NCBI GenBank assembly: GCA_947625225.1
Contig: CANQNQ010000002.1
Coordinates: 116,221-180,220 of the forward strand
Direction: 5' to 3'
Source of the DNA: an uncultured Clostridia bacterium
GTDB lineage: Bacteria > Bacillota > Clostridia > Christensenellales > CAG-917
DNA length: 64,000 nt
Shown here: positions 1 through 9,008 of the stretch, one piece after another
Layout: every line of letters starts with the position of its first letter
How positions within the stretch are numbered: the first letter of the stretch is position 1
Made by a program: the position numbers and the translations under genes
Notes under the pieces: model-generated
Seen by the model: only the letters and a program-made list of their open reading frames with translations
Database searches by the model: none
What the model was told of the DNA's origin: nothing

Positions 1-187
1 GGCGATAATCAACGAGGGCAAGATAATAGATATGTTCGACCTTGCGGGCAACGAGCAGAACAAGGCGAATCTGGAGGAGAGATTCTTCCGTCTCACCGGC
101 ACATATGAGGACAGGCTGTTTGAGGACTACATCGCGCAGGAGAGCGCGGATATGCGTCCCGCCGCAGTTTTGAACAATAACGACTGA
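1..187 (+). CDS. ABC transporter ATP-binding protein, C-terminal end only
   Basis: The window opens inside a reading frame (codons start at base 2) that ends with TGA at 185-187. About 61 residues are visible, including a stretch reading EERFFRLTG, which is typical of the C-terminal tail of ABC ATPases paired with ABC-2 type permeases. The Walker and signature motifs lie outside the window. The permease gene starts 11 bases after the stop, so the two probably form one exporter operon. Assignment rests on the tail motif and on the neighbour. Confidence 0.6.
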   Translation, partial: AIINEGKIIDMFDLAGNEQNKANLEERFFRLTGTYEDRLFEDYIAQESADMRPAAVLNNND

Positions 188-198
188 GAGGTGTGCGA

Positions 199-1950
199 AT
201 GAAACGCGAATTTTCAATGCGCAGTGTTCACACACTGTTCAAACTTGACCTCCGCTCGCGCTTTGGCTCCGCGCAGAAGCTGAGCGTGAGGCAGAGGATA
301 TTGCAGATATTCAACTACCTGCTGTACATTGTGGTATACGGCATACTTGTCGCGGGCATGTATTTCTTGGGTCAGATATTTGTCATGCGCTCCGGCCTTG
401 ACGTGGAGTATCTGGTGATAGTGACCACCGCGACCATGTTGCTTGCGACCATTGTGGCGACAAGCACGGTGATAAAAAACCTGTATCAAAGCGGCGACAA
501 CGAGATGCTGTTGCGCTTCCCGGTGAGCGGACAGGAGATATTGGTGTCAAAATCCATATATTGCTTTTTGCACAACCTTATCGTGTGCCTGCTTATAATG
601 CTGCCGATGTACATCACCTACGGCGTGGTGATGCAGGCGACGGCTACGGACTATGTGGCGTACGTCATCATAGTGCTGCTCAGTTCCTTCCTGCCGTTTT
701 TCATCGCCAACATAATCGCGGTGCCGGTCATGAAGATAATCAACGCGGTCAAAAACAAGTTTGTGTTGGTGCTGATATTCACCATAATCATTGTGTGCGT
801 GGTGTTCATCGTGTACCTGGTGCTGCTGGGCAACGTGTTGACCTACATGAAGGACAACAACCAGAGCGTATTTTCGGGCGCGATGGTGGCAAGATACAGA
901 CAGTTTGCCAACAACGCCTATCCCTTCAAGTGGTATGCGGAGTTTGTGCATTTCTTCTCGGTGATGTGCAACGAGCGCGCAAAGGATTGCGCCAGCGCGA
1001 CTGTGGTAAACCAGGCGGCGGCTCAGATGGGTCTGCGCTTCCTGTACATCACGGCAATCAACCTTGTGCTTGGCGCGGTGGCTGCGATAATCACAAGCCA
1101 CGAGTACTATAAGACCATCCTGTACGGCATCGAGACGCAAAAGGCTTCCTTCAAGAAGAAGATGAAGGACAAGAAGCGCAGCGTCTCCCACGCGCTGTTC
1201 AAGCGCGAGTTCAGCCTGATACTGAGGAGCTTCAACTACTCCTTCCAATATCTCGCCATGGCATGCGCGGCGCCGGTGATGGTGTTCTTCTGCAACCGCT
1301 TGGCGGCTACGATGGGCACGGAGAGCGTCGGCGCGGACATCATGCCCGGACTTACGCTGATGGTCATCATCATATTCATCACCATCACGGTGTCCTTTGC
1401 CTCCACGTGCATATCAAGGGAGGGCGATTGCTTCTACCATACCAAGATAATCCCCGTCAGTTTCACCAAGCAGGTGGTCATCAAGTTCTGCCTGTACGCG
1501 GTGGTGGCTACGATATCGGTGGCTCTGTGCTGCCTGCTGTCCGGTCTGTATTACACGTCGGAGGAGGGCGGCAAGGTGCTCAGCGCGGTGGATGTCGGCG
1601 CGATATTCGGCATATCCGAGCTGCTTGTGCTCAGCCTCACCAGCCTCAGCATAATTTCGGACATCAAGTCGCCCACCTTCAACGTGTCGGGCGACGGCGA
1701 GCTGGTCAGCGCCAACAAGAACGTCGCGCTGGCAATGGTGGTCGGCATAGTTGTGGCGATCGCGTACGGCCTGTTCGCGATGATATTCAACTTCCTGCCG
1801 CTGACAATAGGTTCGGTAAGCATATCTACTCCGGGGCATATGGAAAACATATATCTGATACTTGCCGCGCTGTCGGGCGCATTGCTGATAGGCAGCGTGT
1901 CGGGTCTGTTCATCAACCTCAACAAGAGGTACCTGAACATAGTTCCGTAA
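199..1950 (+). CDS. ABC-2 type transporter permease, about 583 aa
   Basis: A very hydrophobic protein with many membrane segments separated by short loops and a larger cytoplasmic loop around residues 300-340 that is rich in Lys. This is the layout of a full-length ABC-2 type permease that works with the ATPase ending just upstream. The ATG at 199 is preferred over the in-frame GTG at 193 because GAGAGG lies at a suitable distance upstream. Substrate is unknown. It is followed after 22 bases by a gene for a large surface protein, so the exporter and the surface proteins may be co-transcribed. No known exporter subfamily motif was recognised beyond the general fold. Confidence 0.7.
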   Translation: MKREFSMRSVHTLFKLDLRSRFGSAQKLSVRQRILQIFNYLLYIVVYGILVAGMYFLGQIFVMRSGLDVEYLVIVTTATMLLATIVATSTVIKNLYQSGDNEMLLRFPVSGQEILVSKSIYCFLHNLIVCLLIMLPMYITYGVVMQATATDYVAYVIIVLLSSFLPFFIANIIAVPVMKIINAVKNKFVLVLIFTIIIVCVVFIVYLVLLGNVLTYMKDNNQSVFSGAMVARYRQFANNAYPFKWYAEFVHFFSVMCNERAKDCASATVVNQAAAQMGLRFLYITAINLVLGAVAAIITSHEYYKTILYGIETQKASFKKKMKDKKRSVSHALFKREFSLILRSFNYSFQYLAMACAAPVMVFFCNRLAATMGTESVGADIMPGLTLMVIIIFITITVSFASTCISREGDCFYHTKIIPVSFTKQVVIKFCLYAVVATISVALCCLLSGLYYTSEEGGKVLSAVDVGAIFGISELLVLSLTSLSIISDIKSPTFNVSGDGELVSANKNVALAMVVGIVVAIAYGLFAMIFNFLPLTIGSVSISTPGHMENIYLILAALSGALLIGSVSGLFINLNKRYLNIVP

Positions 1951-1972
1951 GGAGCAAGGAGAATCTTAAACA

Positions 1973-4900
1973 ATGAAAAAAGTAATGGTGGGTATTTTGG
2001 TACTCATTCCCGTCATAATACTGTTGGTAATGGCGGCGGTGTCCACCATTGTATCGGTGCAGGCATGGATCGCCGTCGACGACCTTCTTGTGACCTATCG
2101 CGGCACGAACGAGGCGGCGGATATGCTTGTCATCGACTACGAAGGCCCGCAAAAGGAATTTGACCTTGGCGACTACGTGGATCTTACCGTGCTTCCCACA
2201 AGAGCAAATATGTATACGCTGGAATGGAGCATCGTCGGAGACGTGCAGTGCACGGATCTGGCTTATGCCGCGCGTTACCAGCAATATCTCGACAGTCTTG
2301 AAAATCACGAGGAAGACATCGTCCCCGTGGAGCCCGTCGTCACCTTCCTCTCTCCCATAGGCGAGGACGGTCTGTCGGGCAGCAACGGCAAACTGAAGGT
2401 CAACAGTTTCTGCCGCTTCACCGTCATGGTCAGGGCTGAGAGCGTGTCGCGCACATTCTCCGTGTCCTTCGAGGGGCATGTGCCAAACGCCATAATGCTT
2501 ACGGGCGCAAAGGATTCCCTTGGCGTGGGCGAAAGCATGAGGCTGAATGTCACCTACGACCCGCTTGGCAGCGTAGTCAACAACACAAGCTGGACAAGCA
2601 GCGATCCGTCCGTCGCGACTGTCGACGCCAACGGCACCCTGACTGCGATATCGGAGGGCAGCGCGGAAATTACAGTGAGCACTTTGCGCGATGACGACAA
2701 GGTGGTGACCTCCAACAAATTTGCGATAACCGTGTTCGCTTCCGTAAGCAAATACGGCGACAGGCTGACCACATCCAAGCGCACGGTTTCTCCCGAAGAG
2801 CTGGGCCTGAACGTGGAGGATCTGCTGATGGAGCAGTCCGACGGCGTAACTTTGGACGGCGACGGCAAGCTGGTGTTTACCGGCGAAAACGCAACTTTGA
2901 AAACCTCAAAAGGCGACTTGAACATCGACTTCTGCGATGAGGACGCCATAGAGATAGACAACGCGGCAAACTACGATCTGGACAGCGGATACGTGTTGGA
3001 AGTGGGTCCGCTGAAGCTGGATCTGGGCGTGCGTTGGCAGGACAGACTTAAGAGCGGCGCGCCCGCAGGCGTCGTGTGGACGTCAAGCAATCCGCACATC
3101 GCAAGCGTGGACCAAAACGGCGTAGTAACGCCGCTTGGCAACGGCGTTGTCACGATAAGCGCGCAGCTTTCGGCAGGCGCCTCTGCGGCAGCAGATCGAC
3201 CCACCGTACGGGGGGGGGTATCGGAAAGCATAGCGAGCATAAGGCTGAACGTTCAGCAGAAGCTGGACAGCGTGCTGCTCAGGACGGACGACGCCTCTTT
3301 GCAGGTGGGGCTTGCAAGAGAGACCGTGTTCGCCTCCGAAAAATTTGCGGACTTTGCGGCGGGCAATACGCAGCGCGTGCCCAACAGCGCGGACATCCTC
3401 GTCAGAGGGGAGCCCAAGAGGGCGGATTACGCTACGGATAGCGATCATGCCGAGGCGGTAAAGGCGTTTTACAACTCCTTCAACTTCGAGGTGATAGAGG
3501 GCGGACAGTTTGCCGCATTCTCGGACATCGCGACCCCCAACAGGCTGTACTTCGACAGCGCGGCGCTCGAGGGCAAGGGCAAGCAGACGCTCACGATCAA
3601 GGTCACCGCAAAGTTCCCCAAGTACGAGACGGAAGAGGCGCTGAAGATGACCACCGCATATGTGCACATCAGGTGCGTATACGGTGTGGAGGCGCAAAAC
3701 TACGAGCAAGTGAAGGCTGCAACCGTCATACAGAGAGAGTACTCCGAGCGCGAGGGCAACTTCCTGCCCGAAAAGCTGGTGTTTGAGTCCGCGCCCAATC
3801 CCAAGGACAACAAGACTGTCAAGGTGTACGACGGCGTCGAGATAATCAACAACTACGCAATATGCCTTGTGGGCGACGTCGTGTATCCCGAAGGTATGGT
3901 GATACAGTACGACGACCTCATCTACCTGTTCGGCGACTTTTACGGCAACGGACACATGGTCTGGAGTCAAGCCACGCTGTCAGATGGATTGACAAGCTGT
4001 TATTGGGACGCCAACCTGCTCACAATGGGCAGAGGCGGACTGATGATAAGCAACGCCACTGTGCGCGCTCACGTGTTGCAGGACGGCACCCTTACAGAGG
4101 ACAACGTCGATTATATCAAGATCAGCGGTATCAATATAGAAACCTACGGCGACGGGTCGGCGCACAACGAGGGGTATAAGCACCTCAACAACGACCGCAT
4201 AGAGTTCTGCATATTGGAAAACGCGCACACCGCCATACGTCCGGTCAACGCCAGCTATACGGTGGACGGCAGCATACTGCGCAACTGCACCTCATGCGCC
4301 ATATACAACTCCGAGGGCGTGGAGGATCACAGCGACGCAATATATCTGCTGCATGTCGAAGCGACCCTCAACAACCTCATCGCGTCCAACAATATGGGCA
4401 CGTCGTTCGGATTCTCCTATCAAAGAGTTACTTTGAAGAACGACCAGTCTCCCAGATTCGGCGCGACCAAGCAAGAGAGCGAGCAGTGGTATCAGGAGAA
4501 CGTTGCGGACAAAGGTTACACGGGCAAGATAAAGCAGACGGGCTTTCTTGATATATACAATTGGATGAACGTCAACGGCGCCAAGCTGATAAGGACGGGC
4601 ATGTCCGAAGTGGACAACGTCATTGCCACGCTGGGCGGCGATATGCTTAAATACTGCGACGCGTTTGATGACGCGAGGTATATGTATAACGATGATTATT
4701 ACTACCACCTCGGCTTCTTCGTAAGCGGCATAAGCACGGGACAGGGCATCTTTGACGAGGCGATATACCTTGAGACTACGTTTGAGGACAACCGCTTCAT
4801 ATGCAAGTACGCCCGCGACCTGGTGGATGAAAACGGCGAACCGCGCGTTCCGTCCGGCTCGCAATATGCGGGCGCAAGGGTGGCGGCGAGGCTGCTGGGC

Positions 4901-5008
4901 AACATGTCCATATGGCTGTACGGCTACAACAATCAATCCACGCTGACGCCGGCGTCATCTTACACGGTAAACGCCAAGCTGATAAACCATCTGCACGGCG
5001 AAGAGTAA
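1973..5008 (+). CDS. large Ig-like (BIG2) domain surface protein with an internal G9 tract, 1011 aa
   Basis: The N terminus (residues 1-30) is a Lys-Lys start plus a single hydrophobic helix, so the protein is exported and probably membrane anchored. Two BIG2-type domains are visible, near residues 205-240 (TSSDPSVATVDANG) and 365-400 (TSSNPHIASVDQNG). The C-terminal third (about 620-850) is rich in Asn, Gly and short beta-like turns and may be a beta-helix. The gene after it encodes a full-length paralog sharing the anchor and the VQAWIAVDD-like segment. A run of nine G at 3210-3218 encodes Arg-Gly-Gly in a linker that the paralog lacks; loss of one G would give a stop at 3231. Role unknown; adhesion or cell-surface structure is an inference. 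Confidence 0.75.
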   Translation: MKKVMVGILVLIPVIILLVMAAVSTIVSVQAWIAVDDLLVTYRGTNEAADMLVIDYEGPQKEFDLGDYVDLTVLPTRANMYTLEWSIVGDVQCTDLAYAARYQQYLDSLENHEEDIVPVEPVVTFLSPIGEDGLSGSNGKLKVNSFCRFTVMVRAESVSRTFSVSFEGHVPNAIMLTGAKDSLGVGESMRLNVTYDPLGSVVNNTSWTSSDPSVATVDANGTLTAISEGSAEITVSTLRDDDKVVTSNKFAITVFASVSKYGDRLTTSKRTVSPEELGLNVEDLLMEQSDGVTLDGDGKLVFTGENATLKTSKGDLNIDFCDEDAIEIDNAANYDLDSGYVLEVGPLKLDLGVRWQDRLKSGAPAGVVWTSSNPHIASVDQNGVVTPLGNGVVTISAQLSAGASAAADRPTVRGGVSESIASIRLNVQQKLDSVLLRTDDASLQVGLARETVFASEKFADFAAGNTQRVPNSADILVRGEPKRADYATDSDHAEAVKAFYNSFNFEVIEGGQFAAFSDIATPNRLYFDSAALEGKGKQTLTIKVTAKFPKYETEEALKMTTAYVHIRCVYGVEAQNYEQVKAATVIQREYSEREGNFLPEKLVFESAPNPKDNKTVKVYDGVEIINNYAICLVGDVVYPEGMVIQYDDLIYLFGDFYGNGHMVWSQATLSDGLTSCYWDANLLTMGRGGLMISNATVRAHVLQDGTLTEDNVDYIKISGINIETYGDGSAHNEGYKHLNNDRIEFCILENAHTAIRPVNASYTVDGSILRNCTSCAIYNSEGVEDHSDAIYLLHVEATLNNLIASNNMGTSFGFSYQRVTLKNDQSPRFGATKQESEQWYQENVADKGYTGKIKQTGFLDIYNWMNVNGAKLIRTGMSEVDNVIATLGGDMLKYCDAFDDARYMYNDDYYYHLGFFVSGISTGQGIFDEAIYLETTFEDNRFICKYARDLVDENGEPRVPSGSQYAGARVAARLLGNMSIWLYGYNNQSTLTPASSYTVNAKLINHLHGEE
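3210..3218 (+). repeat. G9 homopolymer inside a coding sequence
   Basis: Nine consecutive G follow GTAC within the first Ig-like protein gene, around codons 413-415. With nine G the frame stays open to 5008. With eight G the frame meets TAG at 3231-3233; with ten G it runs in another frame to a stop near 3441. This is the classic form of a slippage-prone contingency tract. Confidence 0.85.
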
Positions 5009-5061
5009 AAACATAACCCAAAATACTTGCGTTTATAATCAACCAGATTCGGGAGTTAGCT

Positions 5062-8037
5062 ATGAAAAAAGTTATGATAGGGATATTGATCATCATACCC
5101 ATCGTGATCGTGCTTGTGGTGGCGGCTGTCTCGCAGATAGTCTCCATGCAGGCATGGATCGCAGTCGATGATTTTTCCATAAAGGCAAAGGGCAGCGAAG
5201 AGCCGTTTGAAAGGCTGGATATCAAGTGGTCGGAAGGCGAGATACTGGATATAACCGAATATATCGACATCGATATAATGCCCACAAGGGCAAACGCTTA
5301 CACCATTCAGTACACCGTCGTGGGCGACGTGGAATACTTCAATCACGGCTATGAGCAGGCGTATATCGACTACATAAACGGCGATAGCGACGCCTATACG
5401 GAGCCGGGAGCATACGCCATCGTCGATAGCGGCGAGGCAAACGTCAACAACGTCAACACTACGGGCAAATTCAAGATAAACACCGTCTGCGCGTTCAGCG
5501 TGGGCGTCGTTATCGAGCATTTGCAAAAGACCATCTGGGTGCAGGCTACGGGCGAAGTGCCCGACAAGGCGGAGCTGAATGTGCTTAAGGGCGATACCGA
5601 GCTGACTGTGGGCGAAAGCGCCATATTGGAGGCTTCCTACGATCCGCCCATCAACGACGCAAAGAGGACTCAGTGGATAAGCAGCGATCCCTCCGTCGCC
5701 ACTGTTGATGGCGGCGTGGTCAAGGCATTGGCGCCGGGCACGGCGGATATAACCGTGTACTCCTACTTCGAGGACTCCGAGGGCGAGGAGCACAACGTCA
5801 TGAGCGAACCGCTTACCATCACCGTAAAGGCGGGCGCAAGCGCCAAATTCGGCAACAGCCTCACCACCAGCAGAAACTCCGTCACGCTTGAGGAGTTGGG
5901 CATAAGCGCCGCCGACATAGATATCGCGGGCAGCGAAGGCGTGCAGATAGAGGGCAACACCGTCACGTTTACCGCACAAACCGCCACATTAAAGACCTCA
6001 AACGGCACGCTCAACGTCGAGAAGTGCGAGCAGGAGGACATCGCCATATCCGGCGCGGAGCTTTACGGCTACGACGAGGATAGCGAGAGGAACTACGTGC
6101 TGGGCATCGATGAGGAGCCGCTTAAACTCTCCGTTGTGTGGAGGGATCAGCTGAAGGCCGACAGTCCCGCGCAGCTTGTGTGGCAGTCCGACAACGAGCA
6201 GGTCGCCACAGTCAACGGCGACGGCATTGTCACAACGGTAGGCAGCGGAATTGTCACCATCTCCGCCAAAATAGCAAGCGCGGCGCGCGCCGCGGACAGC
6301 GTGGCTTCCGTCAGACTCAACGTGCGCAAAAAGGTGAGCGTGTTGCTGCTCAAGACCACCGAGGCAAGCCTCGCTATAGGTCTTGCAAGGGAGACCGTGT
6401 TTGCCACCAACAAGTACAACGACGCTATGGAAGTGGTGGAAAACACCGTCGCCGTCGAGTTGATGGATGCACCCGCGGACGCCGCAGGACAGCAGAAATT
6501 TTATGAGGATTACGCATTCTCCGTGATAGATGGCGGCGAGTACGCCTACTTCGAGGACGGCAGCAATGTGATGCACTTTACAAACAAGGATGGCGTGTAC
6601 GCGCTGGAGGGCAAGGAGAAACAGATCATCACCGTGGAAGTGCGCGCTAAGTATCCCAAATCCTACCTTTACACCCGCGATTACGTCAAGACGGTGAAGC
6701 TGAGCGTTGTGTACGGCATAAGCGTGGTCAACATAGACCAGCTGCGCGCCGCGGCGAACGCACAGGACGAATATATGCGCCGCGAGGGCAACTTCATCCC
6801 CGAAAGCACGGAGCTTATCGCTTCCCTCAACGGCAACAACTACTACATCAAACACGCCGAAACAAGCAGCGCCCAATTGGCGATAGTGCTGGACGCGGAC
6901 TGCGCATTCAAGGTGGGCGAGACGCACAGCGCCAACCCCATAAACAACTTTAAGGGCGACGTGTACGGCAACTCACATATGATAAGCTCCACCACCGCCA
7001 ACTGCAACTGGAGTTACGGCATGATAGGCGTAGGCACCAGCGGCGTCACGCTAAGCAACGTTATCATCAGATCCAACGAGGTGCCCGAGGACGGCGTCAT
7101 CGACGCTGAGGAAGCGATAACTTTCGGCGGCACGCCGCTATGGTTTGGCGTAACGCGCAACAGTGACGACAAGCAACCCATCCACATGACCGACAACAGG
7201 GTAGAGTATACCATTGTGGAAAACGGCGGTTTCGGCATACGTTGTTACAACTCCGACACCACCTTTGACGGCTGTGTGATGCGCAACACAAAGAGCAGCG
7301 GCGTGTACTGCCCGCAACACATCGTCAATCCCGTCGACCCCACCGACTCCAGTAAGAGAATATTTACCGAAGGCTACGTGCAGTACAATCATATTGAGAT
7401 GCACAACGTGACGTCTTCAAACATGTTGGGCTTCTTTGGCAACTGCAACTACGAGGAAGTGACGTGGATATACGACGAGGCGGCAAAGGACGGACACTAC
7501 AACCGCTTCTACGAGGACGACGCGCGCAACGCGGAGTTTTACGTGCAGAACTTTGTGGACAAGGGCTACGGCTATCAGTTTGACCAGACGGGATTCCTGA
7601 ACATCTACAACTGGCAGAACGCCGCCAACGCGAGACTCATAGAGCTGCAGAAAGAGGAATACAACCAGATGATCCAGACGCTGATCGAGCCCATCCTCAA
7701 AGGCAACGATTTCTTCAAAGACGTGCTGTATGAGTACAACGACGAGATATGGTTCCACATGGGCTTCTTTGTCAGCGGCATAATGATGAGGGGCAACCTG
7801 TTCATCTACGAGGAGCCGACCTATCCCACGATGAACATGGAGGACAAGAGCTTCTACTCGCTGTACGCCAAAGAGTTGGTGCCCAGAAAGGGACTTGGAC
7901 TCACTTCCGTCGCGGAGCAGTTGATATCCAGTCTGGAGTTCAGGATATACGGCTACGACGGCACGTCAAAGCTGACGCCCGCCTCGACCTACACCCTCGA
8001 CTACGACTTCATCAACAGCCTGCACAGCGAAGGCTGA
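5062..8037 (+). CDS. large Ig-like (BIG2) domain surface protein, tandem paralog, 991 aa
   Basis: Same architecture as the upstream gene: Lys-Lys start and one hydrophobic N-terminal helix, a shared QAWIAVDD motif right after it, BIG2-type domains near residues 200-240 (SSDPSVATVDGG) and 370-405, and a C-terminal region from about 620 onward with Asn- and Gly-rich turns that may form a beta-helix. Both proteins end with a matching GYD/GYN...LTPAS.YT segment. The start has a weak upstream GGGAGTTAGCT site. The linker that carries G9 in the first copy is shorter here and has no homopolymer. A terminator follows. The pair clearly arose by tandem duplication; function is not known. Confidence 0.75.
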   Translation: MKKVMIGILIIIPIVIVLVVAAVSQIVSMQAWIAVDDFSIKAKGSEEPFERLDIKWSEGEILDITEYIDIDIMPTRANAYTIQYTVVGDVEYFNHGYEQAYIDYINGDSDAYTEPGAYAIVDSGEANVNNVNTTGKFKINTVCAFSVGVVIEHLQKTIWVQATGEVPDKAELNVLKGDTELTVGESAILEASYDPPINDAKRTQWISSDPSVATVDGGVVKALAPGTADITVYSYFEDSEGEEHNVMSEPLTITVKAGASAKFGNSLTTSRNSVTLEELGISAADIDIAGSEGVQIEGNTVTFTAQTATLKTSNGTLNVEKCEQEDIAISGAELYGYDEDSERNYVLGIDEEPLKLSVVWRDQLKADSPAQLVWQSDNEQVATVNGDGIVTTVGSGIVTISAKIASAARAADSVASVRLNVRKKVSVLLLKTTEASLAIGLARETVFATNKYNDAMEVVENTVAVELMDAPADAAGQQKFYEDYAFSVIDGGEYAYFEDGSNVMHFTNKDGVYALEGKEKQIITVEVRAKYPKSYLYTRDYVKTVKLSVVYGISVVNIDQLRAAANAQDEYMRREGNFIPESTELIASLNGNNYYIKHAETSSAQLAIVLDADCAFKVGETHSANPINNFKGDVYGNSHMISSTTANCNWSYGMIGVGTSGVTLSNVIIRSNEVPEDGVIDAEEAITFGGTPLWFGVTRNSDDKQPIHMTDNRVEYTIVENGGFGIRCYNSDTTFDGCVMRNTKSSGVYCPQHIVNPVDPTDSSKRIFTEGYVQYNHIEMHNVTSSNMLGFFGNCNYEEVTWIYDEAAKDGHYNRFYEDDARNAEFYVQNFVDKGYGYQFDQTGFLNIYNWQNAANARLIELQKEEYNQMIQTLIEPILKGNDFFKDVLYEYNDEIWFHMGFFVSGIMMRGNLFIYEEPTYPTMNMEDKSFYSLYAKELVPRKGLGLTSVAEQLISSLEFRIYGYDGTSKLTPASTYTLDYDFINSLHSEG

Positions 8038-8056
8038 GCAAACAAAAGTAATTTTT

Positions 8057-8091
8057 GCCCGTCGTGAGCAATTGCGGCGGGTATTTTTTTT
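8057..8091 (+). terminator. rho-independent terminator after the Ig-like gene pair
   Basis: GCCCGTCG and CGGCGGGT form a stem (one G-U pair) around a TGAGCAATTG loop and are followed by a run of T. Confidence 0.8.
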
Positions 8092-8096
8092 ATATG

Positions 8097-8125
8097 TTGA
8101 AAATGCGGCGGCGAGATGTTATAAT
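8097..8125 (+). promoter_or_regulatory. sigma-A type promoter for the patatin gene
   Basis: TTGAAA at 8097-8102 and TATAAT at 8120-8125, spaced by 17 bases and about 50 bases ahead of the ATG. Confidence 0.7.
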
Positions 8126-8174
8126 TATATAAATACAACGATTTACGGATAGCTTTACCGTACGGAGGATAAAT

Positions 8175-8987
8175 ATGGGCGATCTGGGACTTGTCCTGGA
8201 AGGAGGAGGCGTCAAGGGCGCGTTCGAGGCGGGCGTGCTTAAAACGCTGGACGACAACGGCATACGCTTTGCGGGCGTGACGGGCACGTCCATCGGCGCG
8301 GTCAACGGCGCGCTGTACGCGCAGGGCGGCGTGGAGGATATGCTTAATATGTGGAGGCATATAACCACAGGCTCCATACTCAATTTTGACGACGAGGTGC
8401 TCTTGCAACTCAAAAATCACGACCTCACGCTTGACACAATAGTGTACGTGGGCAAAAAAGTGCTGAAATTGCGCACACTGTTAAAGCAGTCCGGGCAGAA
8501 GGCGGAGAGGTTTTTGAGGCAGTTTGTGGACGAGGACAAGCTGAGGAACAGCGGCGTAATGTACGGGCTTGTCACCTACAACCTCAGCAACTTCAAACCC
8601 ATCGAGACCATGAGCGAGGATATCGAGGAAGGGCGCCTTGTGGACTTCATCGTTGCAAGCGCAACTTATCCGCTGTTTCCGCCAAAGGTCATCGAGGGCA
8701 AACGCTATATAGACGGCGGCGTGTACGACAACATGCCCATCGGCTTGCTCGCCTCGCGCGGATTTGATCGCATAGTCACCGTGCGCACCAACCTTCCCGA
8801 CAAGCACGGGCGCAGGGCGGACAAAATATCCCACGACGGCGCGGAGGTGTTCTACATACTTCCGCCTGAGCCGCTTGGCCCCGCAATGGCGTTTTCATCA
8901 GACAACGCGCGGCGCATGTACGGCCTTGGGATCGAGGCGGCACGGCGCGCGCTGGACGAGGGACTTGAGCAGTTCATTTTGCAATAA
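8175..8987 (+). CDS. patatin-like phospholipase, 270 aa
   Basis: A cytoplasmic patatin-family serine hydrolase. The oxyanion-hole motif GGGVKG lies at about residues 11-16, the nucleophile elbow GTSIG at about 36-40, and the catalytic Asp in DGGVYDN near 175. Ser and Asp therefore form the usual catalytic dyad. The family cleaves acyl chains from phospholipids or other lipids. No signal peptide or membrane helix is visible, as for RssA/YchK-type bacterial members. GGAGG precedes the ATG. It has its own promoter and lies 21 bases ahead of polA, so read-through into polA is likely. Confidence 0.88.
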   Translation: MGDLGLVLEGGGVKGAFEAGVLKTLDDNGIRFAGVTGTSIGAVNGALYAQGGVEDMLNMWRHITTGSILNFDDEVLLQLKNHDLTLDTIVYVGKKVLKLRTLLKQSGQKAERFLRQFVDEDKLRNSGVMYGLVTYNLSNFKPIETMSEDIEEGRLVDFIVASATYPLFPPKVIEGKRYIDGGVYDNMPIGLLASRGFDRIVTVRTNLPDKHGRRADKISHDGAEVFYILPPEPLGPAMAFSSDNARRMYGLGIEAARRALDEGLEQFILQ

Positions 8988-9008
8988 AACAACTTTATAC
9001 GGTGGTTT

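Noticed and set aside
450..490. ACCTGTATC word in the ABC permease gene, and similar words in feoB at 26754 and 27750
   Set aside because: They encode ordinary Asn-Leu-Tyr codons (AACCTGTAT) and match only 8-9 bases of the interspersed repeat, so chance is likely.
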